From Gammaproteobacteria bacterium (GTDB lineage Bacteria > Pseudomonadota > Gammaproteobacteria > Steroidobacterales > GCA-2729495), in assembly GCA_021773815.1 (NCBI GenBank), contig JAJFJS010000127.1, forward strand, positions 1 to 61,141: a stretch of 61,141 nucleotides of DNA, written 5' to 3'. Under the pieces are notes generated by a model. That model had not been told where the DNA came from. It saw only the letters and a list, made by a program, of their open reading frames with translations, and did no database searches. Of the stretch, positions 39,196 to 53,785 are shown piece after piece. The first letter of the stretch is position 1; each line of letters begins with the position of its first letter. The position numbers and the translations under genes were made by a program.

Positions 39196-40449
39196 CTACC
39201 TGTCGATCTCGCCGAACACGATGTCCTGTGTTCCGATCACGGCCACGACATCGGCCAGCATATGACCGACCACCATTTCGTGCATCGAAGAAATATGCGC
39301 GAACCCGGGTGCGCGAATCTTGAGTCGATAGGGCTTGTTGGCCCCGTCGGAGATAATGTAGGCGCCGAACTCGCCCTTCGGATGTTCTATCGCGGCATAT
39401 GCCTCGCCTGCGGGCACCGTATACCCCTCGGTGAACAGCTTGAAGTGATGAATCAGCGACTCCATTTCGCCTTTCATCTGCTCCCGGCTCGGGGGCGCGT
39501 ATTTGTGGTCATCGACAATGACCGGCCCTGGATGCTCGCGCAGCCAGTCGACACACTGCTTGATGATGTGGTTCGACTGGCGCATCTCTTCGATACGGAC
39601 GAGATACCGGTCATAACAGTCGCCATTGACGCCGACCGGAATATCGAAATCGACGTCCGCGTAGGTCTCGTACGGCTGTTTCTTGCGCAGGTCCCACTCG
39701 ACACCCGAACCGCGGAGCATGGGACCGGTGAATCCGAGTTGCATCGCGCGCTCGGGCGAGACGACGCCGATATTTACCGTTCGCTGCTTCCAGATGCGGT
39801 TATCGGTCAACAGCGTCTCATATTCGTCGACCCGGCCCGGGAACCTGACCGTAAAATCCTCGATGAAATCGAGGAATGACCCTGTCCGGTTGCGGTTGAG
39901 CCGCGCAATTTCCTTTTTTGAGCGCCAGCGGTTGGGCTCGTAACGCGGAATCTCATCGGGCAGGTCACGATAGACGCCGCCGGGCCGGTAATACGTCGCG
40001 TGCATCCGCGTGCCCGAAACCGCCTCGTAGCAATCCATGAGATCTTCGCGCTCGCGGAAGCAATACAGAAACATCGTCATCGCGCCGATGTCGAGTCCGT
40101 GCGCGCCGAGCCACATCAGGTGGTTCAGGATTCGTGTGATTTCGTCGAACATCACGCGGATATACTGCGCTCTGATCGGCACTTCGATACCGAGCAGCCG
40201 TTCGATCGCCAGCACGTACCCGTGCTCGTTGCACATCATCGAAACGTAATCGAGCCGGTCCATGTAGCCGATGCTCTGATTGAACGGCTTCGATTCGGCG
40301 AGTTTTTCGGTCCCCCGATGCAGCAACCCGACATGCGGATCCGCGTTCTGGATCACCTCGCCATCCATCTCGAGCACGAGGCGCAGCACGCCGTGCGCGG
40401 CGGGATGCTGCGGACCGAAATTCAACGTGTAATTTTGAATCTCGGTCAT
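39196..40449 (-). CDS. nuoD: NADH-quinone oxidoreductase subunit D
   Basis: 417 residues, the 49-kDa-type subunit lining the quinone site. The conserved N terminus [20 protein letters not shown] contains the quinone-site His, and [10 protein letters not shown] and the C-terminal DIVFGEIDR are characteristic. It is separate from nuoC, which it overlaps by four bases, unlike the fused E. coli NuoCD. Confidence 0.98.
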   Translation of the reverse strand: MTEIQNYTLNFGPQHPAAHGVLRLVLEMDGEVIQNADPHVGLLHRGTEKLAESKPFNQSIGYMDRLDYVSMMCNEHGYVLAIERLLGIEVPIRAQYIRVMFDEITRILNHLMWLGAHGLDIGAMTMFLYCFREREDLMDCYEAVSGTRMHATYYRPGGVYRDLPDEIPRYEPNRWRSKKEIARLNRNRTGSFLDFIEDFTVRFPGRVDEYETLLTDNRIWKQRTVNIGVVSPERAMQLGFTGPMLRGSGVEWDLRKKQPYETYADVDFDIPVGVNGDCYDRYLVRIEEMRQSNHIIKQCVDWLREHPGPVIVDDHKYAPPSREQMKGEMESLIHHFKLFTEGYTVPAGEAYAAIEHPKGEFGAYIISDGANKPYRLKIRAPGFAHISSMHEMVVGHMLADVVAVIGTQDIVFGEIDR

Positions 40450-41144
40450 GCCGACTCATCCTTCAGATCGTCCGAGTACCGGTTGTCGTCGCGAATGACA
40501 CGCGGTACGAGCGTGCGTGGCTCGATGCTGACAGGCTGGTAAATGACCCGGCTGCGCTCGGGGTCGTAGCGAACCTCGACATTGCCCACGAGCGGGAAAT
40601 CCTTGCGGAACGGATGGCCGATAAATCCGTAGTCGGTCAGGATCCGGCGAAGGTCGGGATGCCCGTCGAACAGGATACCGAACAGGTCAAACGTTTCCCG
40701 CTCGAACCAGTTGGCGACGCTCCAGATCTCGACTACGGACGGCACGACCGGCGGATTATCCGGCCCGGTGAATACGCGCAGGCGCAACCGGTAATTGCCG
40801 CTGATCGACAACAGGTGATAGACCACTGCAAAACGACGCGGCTCGAACGTCGCATCGTCATCCGGCACGATATTTTCGGGCACGGCGCCACGACTGAACC
40901 CGGTCGATGTGGCCTCCTCCGTCTGCCATTCCGCCTTGCCGTACGTCAGGTAGTCGACGCCACAGACGTCGACGAGCATCTCGAAGCGAAAATCCTCGTC
41001 ATCGCGCAGGCGCAGGGCGACGTCGAGCAGGTCCGCCTTGTCCAGCTCGTACGTCAATTCCCCGCAGGTCGAATCGACGGCGCTCAGCCGGTCGCCAAAG
41101 CGCGCGGATATCCTCTGCGCCAATGCCTCGTAACGTGGTTTCAT
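40446..41144 (-). CDS. nuoC: NADH-quinone oxidoreductase subunit C
   Basis: The 30-kDa-type subunit of the peripheral arm. The start is placed at 41144 ([17 protein letters not shown], 232 aa), overlapping the nuoB stop as ATGA; the open frame runs 57 codons further, within nuoB, and is not coding. The signature [20 protein letters not shown] is intact. Confidence 0.96.
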   Translation of the reverse strand: MKPRYEALAQRISARFGDRLSAVDSTCGELTYELDKADLLDVALRLRDDEDFRFEMLVDVCGVDYLTYGKAEWQTEEATSTGFSRGAVPENIVPDDDATFEPRRFAVVYHLLSISGNYRLRLRVFTGPDNPPVVPSVVEIWSVANWFERETFDLFGILFDGHPDLRRILTDYGFIGHPFRKDFPLVGNVEVRYDPERSRVIYQPVSIEPRTLVPRVIRDDNRYSDDLKDESA

Positions 41145-41695
41145 CGAGATATCGTATTGGTCCGGCGAATCTTGTCCTGAAGCTGCATGATGCCGTACAT
41201 CAGAGCTTCCGCGGTCGGCGGGCAGCCGGGAACATAGACGTCGACGGGCACGATGCGATCCACGCCCCGCACAACGGCATAGGAGTAGTGGTAGTAGCCG
41301 CCGCCATTGGCGCACGAACCCATCGAAATGACCCAGCGCGGCTCGGGCATCTGGTCGTAGACCTTGCGCAGCGCAGGCGCCATCTTATTCGTCAGCGTAC
41401 CGGCGACGATCATCACATCGGACTGTCGCGGACTCGGTCGGAATATCACGCCGAAGCGATCGAGATCGTAACGGGCCGCACCCGCCTGCATCATCTCGAC
41501 GGCGCAACAGGCCAGACCGAAAGTCACCGGCCACATGGAACCGGTCCGCGCCCAGTTGTACAGCGCATCGATACTCGTCACGAAATATCCACGCCGCTCG
41601 AGCACATCCGCCGGCGTTTCGTCGGGCCGCAGCTCAGCGGGCGCGAGCGTCTGATTCGAAGTCGTCAGTCCCACTCCAGCGCACCCTTCTTCCAT
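41141..41695 (-). CDS. nuoB: NADH-quinone oxidoreductase subunit B
   Basis: Carries cluster N2, the last electron donor to quinone. Ligands are in [25 protein letters not shown] and [11 protein letters not shown]. The ATG at 41695 gives 184 residues; a GTG at 41674 (VGLTTSNQ) is an alternative closer to the usual length. Either start overlaps or abuts nuoA. Confidence 0.97.
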   Translation of the reverse strand: MEEGCAGVGLTTSNQTLAPAELRPDETPADVLERRGYFVTSIDALYNWARTGSMWPVTFGLACCAVEMMQAGAARYDLDRFGVIFRPSPRQSDVMIVAGTLTNKMAPALRKVYDQMPEPRWVISMGSCANGGGYYHYSYAVVRGVDRIVPVDVYVPGCPPTAEALMYGIMQLQDKIRRTNTISR

Positions 41696-42021
41696 TCGTA
41701 GACAAAGCCGACGACGAGGACGGTCAGGAATACTGCCATCGCGATGATCCCGAAAGCGCCGATTGCGTCCAGCGACACGGCCCAGGGAAACAGGAAGGCA
41801 ATTTCGAGATCGAAAATGATGAACAGGATCGCGACCAGGTAATAGCGCACATCAAACTTGATGCGGCTGTCCTCGAACGGCTCGAAACCGCATTCATACG
41901 GAGACAGTTTCTCATCATCCTTGCGGCCGCCGCCGAGAATGAGGCCGAGGGCGAGCAATACGACGCCGAGCGCAATCGCAATGCCCAAAAAAATGAGAAC
42001 CGGCAAATATCCGTATAGCAC
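41665..42021 (-). CDS. nuoA: NADH-quinone oxidoreductase subunit A
   Basis: 118 residues with three membrane helices and the conserved [14 protein letters not shown] loop. An in-frame ATG exists at 42042, but the codons between it and GTG 42021 spell GAGGAACAGGAA, a clear ribosome binding site for the [16 protein letters not shown] then aligns with the normal N terminus. First gene of nuoA-N, about 105 bases after tRNA-Leu. Confidence 0.96.
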   Translation of the reverse strand: MLYGYLPVLIFLGIAIALGVVLLALGLILGGGRKDDEKLSPYECGFEPFEDSRIKFDVRYYLVAILFIIFDLEIAFLFPWAVSLDAIGAFGIIAMAVFLTVLVVGFVYEWKKGALEWD

Positions 42022-42125
42022 TTCCTGTTCCTCAGGACACAATCACGACGCTCGAAGGCAGCAGATTGTAACCAACGCCTGTCTCGTCCGTTTTCCTCTA
42101 GAGCGGGTATCTAAGGAGTTCTATA

Positions 42126-42210
42126 TGGTGCCGATGGCCGGACTCGAACCGGCACGGCTTACGCCACTGCCCCCTCAAGACAGCGTGTCTACCAATTCCA
42201 CCACATCGGC
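42126..42210 (-). tRNA. tRNA-Leu (GAG)
   Basis: 85 bases with encoded CCA, a long variable arm, the class II D arm (GGTGGAATTGGTAGACACGC) and anticodon stem CTGTC/GGCAG around TTGAGGG, giving anticodon GAG. It sits between secG and nuoA, corresponding to E. coli leuU after secG. Confidence 0.96.
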
Positions 42211-42283
42211 TGATTCAATTAACTACGTAGATGCCCGTAACCGGTAAACCCTAATCGGTAATTAAAGGATCCGGGCCGGTCGA

Positions 42284-42709
42284 TCACGAACCCGACTCCT
42301 CTTCCGCCTCCGTAGCAGCCGGCGGCAGTTCATCGGGGACCGACAATTCGAGATCCGGCATCTGCGGCAGATCGTCCATCACGCCCGGCGCTTCATCCGT
42401 TACCGGAAGCGCACTCGGCATCTCCGATACCGGCGTCGTCAGAGCGTCCATCAAGCTCTTGGACTCCGGCGCCCGCGAACCGAGATAAGCCAGACCGAGA
42501 CTCGTGGCGAAAAACAGTGTCGCCAGCGCGGCCGTCGTACGCGACAGGAAATTTGCCGAACCCTTCGCGCCAAACACGGTGCCCGAGGCGCCGGAGCCGA
42601 ATGCGGCGCCCGCATCGGCACCCTTGCCACGCTGAAGGAGAACGAGCGCGATAATCGCCCCCGATACGGCCATGTGCACAATGAGCGCAACCGAATGTAA
42701 ATTGAACAT
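42284..42709 (-). CDS. secG: Preprotein translocase subunit SecG
   Basis: 141 residues, small membrane subunit of SecYEG. Two membrane helices (about 6-25 and 57-77) flank the conserved LLQRGKGADAGAAFGSG...VFGAKGS loop. The C-terminal tail is acidic and proline-rich and longer than needed. Its start abuts the tpiA stop. Confidence 0.95.
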   Translation of the reverse strand: MFNLHSVALIVHMAVSGAIIALVLLQRGKGADAGAAFGSGASGTVFGAKGSANFLSRTTAALATLFFATSLGLAYLGSRAPESKSLMDALTTPVSEMPSALPVTDEAPGVMDDLPQMPDLELSVPDELPPAATEAEEESGS

Positions 42710-43471
42710 CTAATTATTTCCTGCGGCGGCCCGGCAGATCGTCAGGAATTCCGCGGCATCCAGTGCCGCCCCGCCGATCAGTCCGCCGTCAATATCCGCC
42801 ATGGCAAACAGCTCGGCAGCATTTGCTCCCTTGACGCTGCCGCCGTACAAAATCCTGAGGCCAGCGGCTATTTTAGCATCGCGCGCGGCAATTATTGATC
42901 GAACATGGGAATGGACTTCCTGGGCCTGTTCCGGGGTCGCCGTCAGGCCCGTACCGATCGCCCAGACCGGTTCGTAGGCAATGACGCTGGCGGCCAGCGG
43001 CTCGACGCCCACGGCATCCAGCACGGCACCGATCTGGCGCTCGATAACGGTCATCGTCACGCCGGATTCGCGCTCCTCGAGACTCTCGCCGATACACAGG
43101 ATCGGCGTCAGGCCTTGCTCATGGACGGCCCGGAATCGTCCGGCGACGATCTCATCCGTGTCGCCGAACAGCGCGCGACGCTCGGAATGGCCGACGATGA
43201 CATGACTGCAGCCGACATCGCGCAGCATCGCGGCCGACACCTCGCCCGTGAACGCGCCACTGGCTTGTGCGGCAGCGTTCTGGGCACCGAGCTGCACGTT
43301 GCTGCCGGATATCTGCTCGCCGACGGCCGGCAGATAGACGAAGGGCGGGCACAGGATGATTTCCGTGTCCGACAGGTCTGCTGCGCCGCCAAGGATGTCG
43401 GCGACGAGACGCTGATTGGCCAGCCGGGAGCCGTTCAGCTTCCAGTTTCCGGCAACTATTCTGGTTCTCAT
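42710..43471 (-). CDS. tpiA: Triosephosphate isomerase
   Basis: 253 residues, interconverts DHAP and glyceraldehyde 3-phosphate. Active-site residues are visible: Lys in GNWKLNG, His in VIVGHSERR, Glu in AYEPVWAIGTG; the phosphate loop is LYGGSVKGANA. It follows glmM by 113 bases. Confidence 0.98.
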   Translation of the reverse strand: MRTRIVAGNWKLNGSRLANQRLVADILGGAADLSDTEIILCPPFVYLPAVGEQISGSNVQLGAQNAAAQASGAFTGEVSAAMLRDVGCSHVIVGHSERRALFGDTDEIVAGRFRAVHEQGLTPILCIGESLEERESGVTMTVIERQIGAVLDAVGVEPLAASVIAYEPVWAIGTGLTATPEQAQEVHSHVRSIIAARDAKIAAGLRILYGGSVKGANAAELFAMADIDGGLIGGAALDAAEFLTICRAAAGNN

Positions 43472-43584
43472 TGGTTTGACCTGGCGATCGCCGCACGGGC
43501 GGTCAGAAAAGGTGCGCGAAGGTTAGCTGCCCGGACCCGGGAAATCAATGCGGTGTATACCGCTCCGCGCCCGAATGGCGCCGG

Positions 43585-44919
43585 TCAGAGCGCGATGCGA
43601 CCGATCTCGTCGGCCAGGTGTCGCGCGAGTTGCTGCACTTCCGCCTCATCCTCGCCCTCGACCATAACCCGGACCACCGGTTCGGTGCCCGATGCCCGAA
43701 CCAGGACCCGGCCACGGTCGGCGAGCGTGCGCTCGACCGCATGGATCGCGCCCTGGATATCGGTCGAACCGTCCAGGTCGATAAAGGATTCTGTGCGCAC
43801 GTTGATCAGGGTCTGCGGCAGGCGCGACATGCCCTCGACCAGCTCGGCCAGCGAACAACCGGTCTCGACCATGACCGTCAGCACCTGCAGCGCGCCGATC
43901 AATCCATCGCCGGTCGTCGTCTTGTCCAGGCACAACAGGTGCCCGGACGTCTCGCCGCCCAGGATGCCGCCGGTTTCGTTCAGCATCGCCATGACATAAC
44001 GGTCGCCGACGTTAGCCCGCCGGAAGTCGATACCCAGTTGCCCCAGCGCCCGCTCCAGGCCCAGATTGGTCATCAGTGTGCCGACGACAGGCCCGGTCAG
44101 CGCCCCGCTGCCGAACCGCGCCTTGGCGAGCAGGTACAACAACTGATCGCCGTCGACGAGCCGCCCCAGGTGATCGACCATCAACACCCGGTCGCCGTCG
44201 CCGTCGAACGCGATGCCGAGATCCGCACCGACGGCCTTGACCGTCACGGTCATCAGTTCCGGATGCGTCGATCCACAGCCGTCATTGATATTCCTGCCAT
44301 TCGGCGAGCAACCAATCGGCACGATTTCGGCGCCGAGTTCGGTCATAACGCGTGGCGCAACCTTGTAACCGGCGCCATGCGAGCAATCGAGCACGATCTT
44401 GAGCCGCTCGAGGCTGAACCCGGCGGGCACCGTCGACAGGCAGAATCGCTGGTAGTCCTCGCGAGCGCTGTCGATACGCTTGGCGCGACCCAGCGAGCTC
44501 GAATCTCGCGTTATCGCGGGTTGCGACATGAATTGCTCGATCTGCTCCTCGACTGCATCCGGCAACTTCGTGCCTTCGGCGTCGAAAAACTTGATGCCAT
44601 TGTCGTAATACGCGTTATGCGAAGCGCTGATGACGACGCCGACATCGGCATCCAGCGCCTTCGTCAGGTACGCAATACCCGGTGTCGGCAGCGGCCCCAG
44701 CAACTGCACATCCATGCCCGCCGCCACGAATCCCGCTTCCAGGGCCGATTCGAACATGTAACCCGATACCCGCGTGTCCTTGCCGATGACGACCCGCCCG
44801 CCTTGCGGAGCGAGGACCTGCGCGGCGGCGCTGGCCAGCCGCAGCGCGAACTCCGCCGTCATGGGCTCGACGCCGACGCGACCGCGAATCCCGTCGGTAC
44901 CGAAATACTTTCTAGCCAT
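43585..44919 (-). CDS. glmM: Phosphoglucosamine mutase GlmM
   Basis: 444 residues; converts glucosamine 6-phosphate to glucosamine 1-phosphate for UDP-GlcNAc. The active phosphoserine is S100 in VISASHNAYYDNG, the metal loop is DGDGDRVLMVD, the sugar loop GGETSGH and the phosphate loop RASGTEPVVRVM. It starts three bases after the folP stop. Confidence 0.98.
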   Translation of the reverse strand: MARKYFGTDGIRGRVGVEPMTAEFALRLASAAAQVLAPQGGRVVIGKDTRVSGYMFESALEAGFVAAGMDVQLLGPLPTPGIAYLTKALDADVGVVISASHNAYYDNGIKFFDAEGTKLPDAVEEQIEQFMSQPAITRDSSSLGRAKRIDSAREDYQRFCLSTVPAGFSLERLKIVLDCSHGAGYKVAPRVMTELGAEIVPIGCSPNGRNINDGCGSTHPELMTVTVKAVGADLGIAFDGDGDRVLMVDHLGRLVDGDQLLYLLAKARFGSGALTGPVVGTLMTNLGLERALGQLGIDFRRANVGDRYVMAMLNETGGILGGETSGHLLCLDKTTTGDGLIGALQVLTVMVETGCSLAELVEGMSRLPQTLINVRTESFIDLDGSTDIQGAIHAVERTLADRGRVLVRASGTEPVVRVMVEGEDEAEVQQLARHLADEIGRIAL

Positions 44920-44922
44920 GCT

Positions 44923-45774
44923 TCATTTCCTGCTTGATGACGCCAGCGATTGCAGGATCTGCAATACGTCGACGGTCGGCCCAACATCATGGACCCTGAT
45001 TATAGCGGCGCCCCTCTGCGCCGCGAGCAACGCGAGTGCGAGACTGCCGGGAAGCCGGTCGCCGACGTCGCGCCCGGTCATGAGCCCGATCATCGACTTC
45101 CGCGACAGCCCCACGAGCAACGGTAATCCGAGTTCGGAAAACCGATCCAGTGCGCCCAGCAACTGCAGATTGTGCGCCAGGGTCTTGCCGAAGCCAAAGC
45201 CCGGGTCGACACACAGATTGTCCGCTTCGATACCCGCGGCGACACACGCGGCCACGCGCCGGCGCAGATAACCGATGACCTCGTCGGTCACATTCTCATA
45301 TTCGGGCGCCTCCTGCATCGAGCGCGGATTGCCGCGCATATGCATCAGGCACACGAGCACGCCGAGGTCCGCAGCCGCGCTCAGCGCACCATCGCACTCG
45401 AGCGCGCGCACATCGTTGATCATTGCCGCACCAGCGCCGACGGCCTCTCGCATCACATCCGCCTTGCTGGTATCGATCGACAGGGGCACATCCAACTCCG
45501 CCGCCAGGCGCTCGATGACCGGCATCACCCGATCCAGTTCGGCCGCCGCCGACAGCGGCGCCGCACCCGGCCGCGTGGACTCACCGCCGACGTCGATGAT
45601 ATCGGCGCCGTCAGCGACCATCTGCGACGCCTGGGTGAGCGCGACCGACGGATCAGTGTAGCGGCCGCCGTCGGCAAACGAATCCGGGGTAATGTTCAGC
45701 ACGCCCATGACAAGCGGCCCGTCATGACGGGCCACAAGGTGCGCAAGGGAGTGTGCTGTGCGGACGACGGACAC
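44923..45774 (-). CDS. folP: Dihydropteroate synthase FolP
   Basis: 283 residues; condenses p-aminobenzoate with the pterin pyrophosphate in folate synthesis (the sulfonamide target). Signatures are MGVLNITPDSFADGG, VGGESTRPGAAPL and DPGFGFGKTLAHN. The start is GTG at 45774, with only a weak ribosome site. It follows ftsH by 63 bases, the order usual in gammaproteobacteria. Confidence 0.97.
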   Translation of the reverse strand: MSVVRTAHSLAHLVARHDGPLVMGVLNITPDSFADGGRYTDPSVALTQASQMVADGADIIDVGGESTRPGAAPLSAAAELDRVMPVIERLAAELDVPLSIDTSKADVMREAVGAGAAMINDVRALECDGALSAAADLGVLVCLMHMRGNPRSMQEAPEYENVTDEVIGYLRRRVAACVAAGIEADNLCVDPGFGFGKTLAHNLQLLGALDRFSELGLPLLVGLSRKSMIGLMTGRDVGDRLPGSLALALLAAQRGAAIIRVHDVGPTVDVLQILQSLASSSRK

Positions 45775-45837
45775 TGGGGCTGACGAGACGCGGCCGCGTG
45801 TGCCGGGTCAGCGCGGCGAGCCGGTCACGGATCCAGC

Positions 45838-47760
45838 CTAATGCTGCTCAGCCGGACCGCCGATCGACGCATCGTCCTTCTTGTCGATGGAATCATCATC
45901 GGCCTTGCCCGCGCGCGGCGGATCGTTGTTTTCCCAGTCCTCCGGCGGGCTCGGCTCCTTGCCTGCCATGATTTCCTTGAGCTGGCCCTCATCGATCGTT
46001 TCGTACTTCATCAACGCGGCCGCCATGGCGTCGAGTATCTCGCGGTTTTCGGTCAGGACCTTCTCGGCGCGACGGTAGTTCGTGTCGATGATCTGACGAA
46101 TCTCCTTGTCGATCGTATGGGCTGTTTCGTCAGACACCTGCTTGTGCTGGGTCACGGATCGGCCCAGGAAAAGCTCCCCGTCATCCTCGCTGTAGGTCAG
46201 CGGGCCGAGAAGTTCAGACAAGCCCCATTTCGTGACCATATTGCGCGCGATCTCCGTCGCCCGCTCGATATCGTTCGAGGCCCCGGTCGTGACCGCATCC
46301 GCGCCGAACACCATCTCTTCGGCGATCCGTCCGCCGAACAGGCTGGAGATCTGACTGTTGAGGCGGCGTTTGCTGAAACTGTAACGATCCTGCTCGGGCA
46401 GGAACATCGTGACGCCAAGCGCCCGGCCACGCGGGATAATCGACACCTTATATACGGGATCGTGGTCGGGCACCGACAGACCGACGATGGCATGACCGGC
46501 CTCGTGATACGCCGTCAGGCGTTTCTCGTCGTCGCTCATGACCATCGAGCGCCGCTCGGCGCCCATCATGATCTTGTCCTTGGCCTGCTCAAACTCGTCC
46601 ATGCTGACCGTGCGACGGTTGGCGCGCGCGGCAAACAGGGCGGCCTCGTTGACCAGGTTGGCCAGATCGGCACCGGAGAATCCCGGCGTACCGCGGGCAA
46701 TGATCGACGGCCGGACATCCTCACTGACTGGGATCTTGCGCATGTGCACACGCAGAATCTGCTCACGGCCGCGTACGTCCGGCAGCGGCACGACAACCTG
46801 GCGATCGAAACGCCCGGGGCGCAGCAAAGCGGGATCCAGAACATCGGGCCGGTTGGTCGCCGCGATGACGATCACGCCCTCATTGCCCTCGAATCCGTCC
46901 ATCTCGACAAGCAGCTGATTGAGCGTCTGCTCGCGTTCGTCATGACCGCCGCCGAGGCCGGCGCCGCGATGACGGCCCACTGCATCGATCTCGTCGATAA
47001 AAATTATGCACGGCGCATGCTTTTTCGCCTGCTCGAACATATCGCGCACGCGCGACGCACCGACACCGACGAACATCTCGACGAAGTCAGAGCCGGAGAT
47101 CGTGAAAAACGGAACCTTGGCTTCGCCGGCGATGGCACGGGCGAGCAGCGTCTTGCCGGTGCCAGGCGAACCCACCATCAGCACGCCGCGCGGAATCTTG
47201 CCGCCGAGACGCTGGAACTTCGACGGATCCCTCAGGAAATCGACGATCTCGCCGACTTCTTCCTTGGCCTCCTCCACGCCGGCCACGTCCTGGAACGTGA
47301 CGTTGACCTGATCCTCACCGAGCAGCCGCGCCTTGCTCTTGCCGAACGACATGGCTCCGCGACCGCCGGTGCCGCCCTGCATCTGGCGCATGAAGTACAC
47401 CCAGACGCCAATCAGCAGCAGCACGGGGAACGAGTTGATGAACAGGCTGACAAGAATATTCTGGCCTTTGGGCGCCGTCGCGCGAATCCGGACGCCGCTC
47501 TTCTTAAGCTCGCCGATCAGGGCCGTATTGTCGGTCTCGGGGCTGTAGGTGACGAAGCGATTACCCGAGACCTGCTCGGCCTTGATCATGTCGCCCTCGA
47601 ACGTCACATCGGAGATCTGACCGGTCTCGACCAGACTCAGGAACGTCGAGTAATCCAGCGGTTCGGACTGACGCCCGCCGGTGCCAAAACTCTGGAATAC
47701 GGTCAGCAGGACAATCGCGATGACGATCCAGAGGATGATATTCTTTGCCAGGTCGTTCAA
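45838..47760 (-). CDS. ftsH: ATP-dependent zinc metalloprotease FtsH
   Basis: 640 residues, inner-membrane AAA+ protease for membrane proteins and unstable regulators. Two membrane helices (about 6-26 and 108-127) flank a periplasmic domain. Walker A is GSPGTGKT, Walker B IIFIDEID, the arginine-finger region [19 protein letters not shown] and the zinc site HEAGH. A proline/acid-rich tail ends the protein. It follows rlmE by 63 bases. Confidence 0.98.
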   Translation of the reverse strand: MNDLAKNIILWIVIAIVLLTVFQSFGTGGRQSEPLDYSTFLSLVETGQISDVTFEGDMIKAEQVSGNRFVTYSPETDNTALIGELKKSGVRIRATAPKGQNILVSLFINSFPVLLLIGVWVYFMRQMQGGTGGRGAMSFGKSKARLLGEDQVNVTFQDVAGVEEAKEEVGEIVDFLRDPSKFQRLGGKIPRGVLMVGSPGTGKTLLARAIAGEAKVPFFTISGSDFVEMFVGVGASRVRDMFEQAKKHAPCIIFIDEIDAVGRHRGAGLGGGHDEREQTLNQLLVEMDGFEGNEGVIVIAATNRPDVLDPALLRPGRFDRQVVVPLPDVRGREQILRVHMRKIPVSEDVRPSIIARGTPGFSGADLANLVNEAALFAARANRRTVSMDEFEQAKDKIMMGAERRSMVMSDDEKRLTAYHEAGHAIVGLSVPDHDPVYKVSIIPRGRALGVTMFLPEQDRYSFSKRRLNSQISSLFGGRIAEEMVFGADAVTTGASNDIERATEIARNMVTKWGLSELLGPLTYSEDDGELFLGRSVTQHKQVSDETAHTIDKEIRQIIDTNYRRAEKVLTENREILDAMAAALMKYETIDEGQLKEIMAGKEPSPPEDWENNDPPRAGKADDDSIDKKDDASIGGPAEQH

Positions 47761-47823
47761 AACAGACTCCGTTCTTTCACCGCTGACGCGGTGTTTTTGG
47801 CTCGATTCGGGCGTAGAACCTTA

Positions 47824-48444
47824 CTATAACCGAATATTCCGGGCTACGAGGTAGGTCTCACGGCTATTCGCCCGCGAGGCCTTGGGTTTGCGGACCTTTA
47901 CGGTCTCATAGCGCTGCCGCATGGCCCGCACGAATGCGTCGAATCCCTCACCGTGAAACAGCTTCAGGACGAGGCTCCCACGCGGCACCAGCGCAGTCTG
48001 AGCCAGATCGGCGGCCAATTCCGCCAGATACATGGCACGCGGCTGATCCACCGAACGATTACCACTGATATTGGGGGCCAGATCTGACATAACAAGGTCG
48101 AGACGCTCCGTTCCTATGCATTGCAGCAGTGCGTTGAGTATGTCTTCGTCGCGAAAGTCTCCCTGGATGACCTCAACGCCGGGAATTTCCACAATCGGCA
48201 GCAGGTCGACCGCGATAACCCGCCCGGCGTCACCGGCAACGCCGGCTGCGTACTGGCTCCAGGCGCCGGGCGCCGCGCCGAGGTCGAGGACGCGGGCGCC
48301 GGGTCTGATCAGGCGGTCGCGCTCCTGGATCTCCATAAGCTTGTAAACGGCGCGCGATCGCCAGCCCTCGGCCCGCGCCCGTTTGACGAACTCGTCCTGA
48401 TCCTGACGCCGGCGCCAGTTTTTACTGGATGAACCCTTGACCAT
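47824..48444 (-). CDS. rlmE: 23S rRNA 2'-O-methyltransferase RlmE (RrmJ/FtsJ)
   Basis: Methylates U2552 of 23S rRNA using SAM. The start MVKGSSSKNW at 48444 gives 206 residues; the longer open frame lies antisense to yhbY. The SAM site is RVLDLGAAPGAWSQYA, RSRAVYKLMEI holds the first catalytic Lys, VMSDLAPNISG the catalytic Asp and GSLVLKLFHGEG the second Lys. It is divergent from yhbY with only 19 bases between start codons. Confidence 0.96.
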   Translation of the reverse strand: MVKGSSSKNWRRRQDQDEFVKRARAEGWRSRAVYKLMEIQERDRLIRPGARVLDLGAAPGAWSQYAAGVAGDAGRVIAVDLLPIVEIPGVEVIQGDFRDEDILNALLQCIGTERLDLVMSDLAPNISGNRSVDQPRAMYLAELAADLAQTALVPRGSLVLKLFHGEGFDAFVRAMRQRYETVKVRKPKASRANSRETYLVARNIRL

Positions 48445-48450
48445 GAACGC

Positions 48451-48456
48451 TATAAT
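48451..48456 (+). promoter_or_regulatory. -10 box of yhbY
   Basis: A perfect TATAAT ends 7 bases before the yhbY ATG, so the predicted start point coincides with the first codon (leaderless mRNA). The -35 region is poor. Confidence 0.5.
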
Positions 48457-48463
48457 CCGCCCT

Positions 48464-48757
48464 ATGCAACTCAGCGAAAAGCAAAAGAAACACCTGCGCC
48501 GCCTCGCGCACGATCTCAAACCCCTGATCCATGTCGGCACGGGCGGCATTTCGCCGGGACTGACGGCCGAACTGAGCCAGACGCTCGAGCATCATGAACT
48601 CGTCAAGGTTCGGCTGCGGGTCGGTGCGCGCGAGCAACGCAATTCGGCCATCGAGCAATTGCTCGACGCGACGCGTGCCAGTCTTGTCACGCGCATCGGC
48701 AATACCGCAGTGCTGTACCGCCAGCGCCCCGAGAATCCGGGCATCGAGTTGCCCTGA
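48464..48757 (+). CDS. yhbY: CRM-domain RNA-binding protein YhbY
   Basis: 97 residues from MQLSEKQKKHLRRLAHDLKP. The conserved IHVGTGGISPGLTAEL (GxxG loop) marks the CRM domain, which associates with pre-50S particles. The ATG at 48464 is chosen because in-frame upstream codons (TTG 48437, ATG 48443) lie upstream of the -10 box or across it. It is encoded opposite the greA-rlmE direction, a conserved arrangement, and is convergent with greA (20 bases apart). Confidence 0.95.
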   Translation: MQLSEKQKKHLRRLAHDLKPLIHVGTGGISPGLTAELSQTLEHHELVKVRLRVGAREQRNSAIEQLLDATRASLVTRIGNTAVLYRQRPENPGIELP

Positions 48758-48777
48758 ACGGACGAGCGGCGGCGTAA

Positions 48778-49250
48778 TCAGAGATAGCGAACGGCGACGA
48801 TCTCGAACGTTTTTTCACCGCCGGGCGCGTTGACGACCGCCACATCATCCACTTCTTTACCGATTAGCGCACGGGCAATCGGCGAGCCGACGGAAATCAG
48901 ACCGGCGGCGATATCCGCCTCATCCTCGCCGACGATCCGATAGGTCAGCTCCGCACCGGATGCCTCGTCGATCAGATCGACCGTGGCGCCGAAAATGACC
49001 CTGCCGGTCGTGCCGAATTGAGTCACGTCGATGACCTGGGCATTTGACAACTTGGCCTCGATATCGCGAATGCGCGCCTCGATAAAGCCCTGCTCATCCT
49101 TGGCCGCGTGATACTCCGCGTTTTCCTTGAGGTCGCCGTGTGCGCGCGCCTCGGCTATGGCCTGAATCACGCGCGGCCGATTGACCGTCTTCAGCGTGCG
49201 TATTTCCGCGCGCAGACTCTCCAGCCCGCGGATCGTGATAGGCACCTGAC

Positions 49251-49254
<4 letters not shown>
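48778..49254 (-). CDS. greA: Transcription elongation factor GreA
   Basis: Rescues backtracked RNA polymerase by stimulating transcript cleavage. The start is GTG at 49254 ([18 protein letters not shown]), giving 158 residues, the family length; the open frame upstream lies inside carB. The coiled-coil tip is present ([18 protein letters not shown]), as is the C-terminal FKBP-like domain ([15 protein letters not shown]). Its GTG overlaps the carB stop (GTGA), indicating coupling. Confidence 0.97.
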
Positions 49255-52475
<3,221 letters not shown>

Positions 52476-52481
52476 ATCGGC

Positions 52482-53651
<1,170 letters not shown>

Positions 53652-53704
53652 TTACTTCACCTCATAATCTCTGAACTGCACAAATATCGAGCGCAGACGT
53701 ACAA

Positions 53705-53730
53705 ACGGGAGGGACCCGGACCCCTCCCGT
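53705..53730 (-). terminator. Hairpin between dapB and carA
   Basis: ACGGGAGGG (53705-53713) and CCCTCCCGT (53722-53730) form a perfect 9-bp stem. On the minus strand TTTGT follows. It could be a leaky terminator after dapB or an attenuator ahead of carAB. Confidence 0.5.
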
Positions 53731-53785
53731 CGACAGTCAATTCGCATTGGGACCCGGCGTATTGTAGCGGCCGGATCGCCGGAAG

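Noticed and set aside
45841-47829. 662-codon open frame antisense to ftsH
   Set aside because: It mirrors ftsH codon structure and has no recognisable domain or ribosome site.
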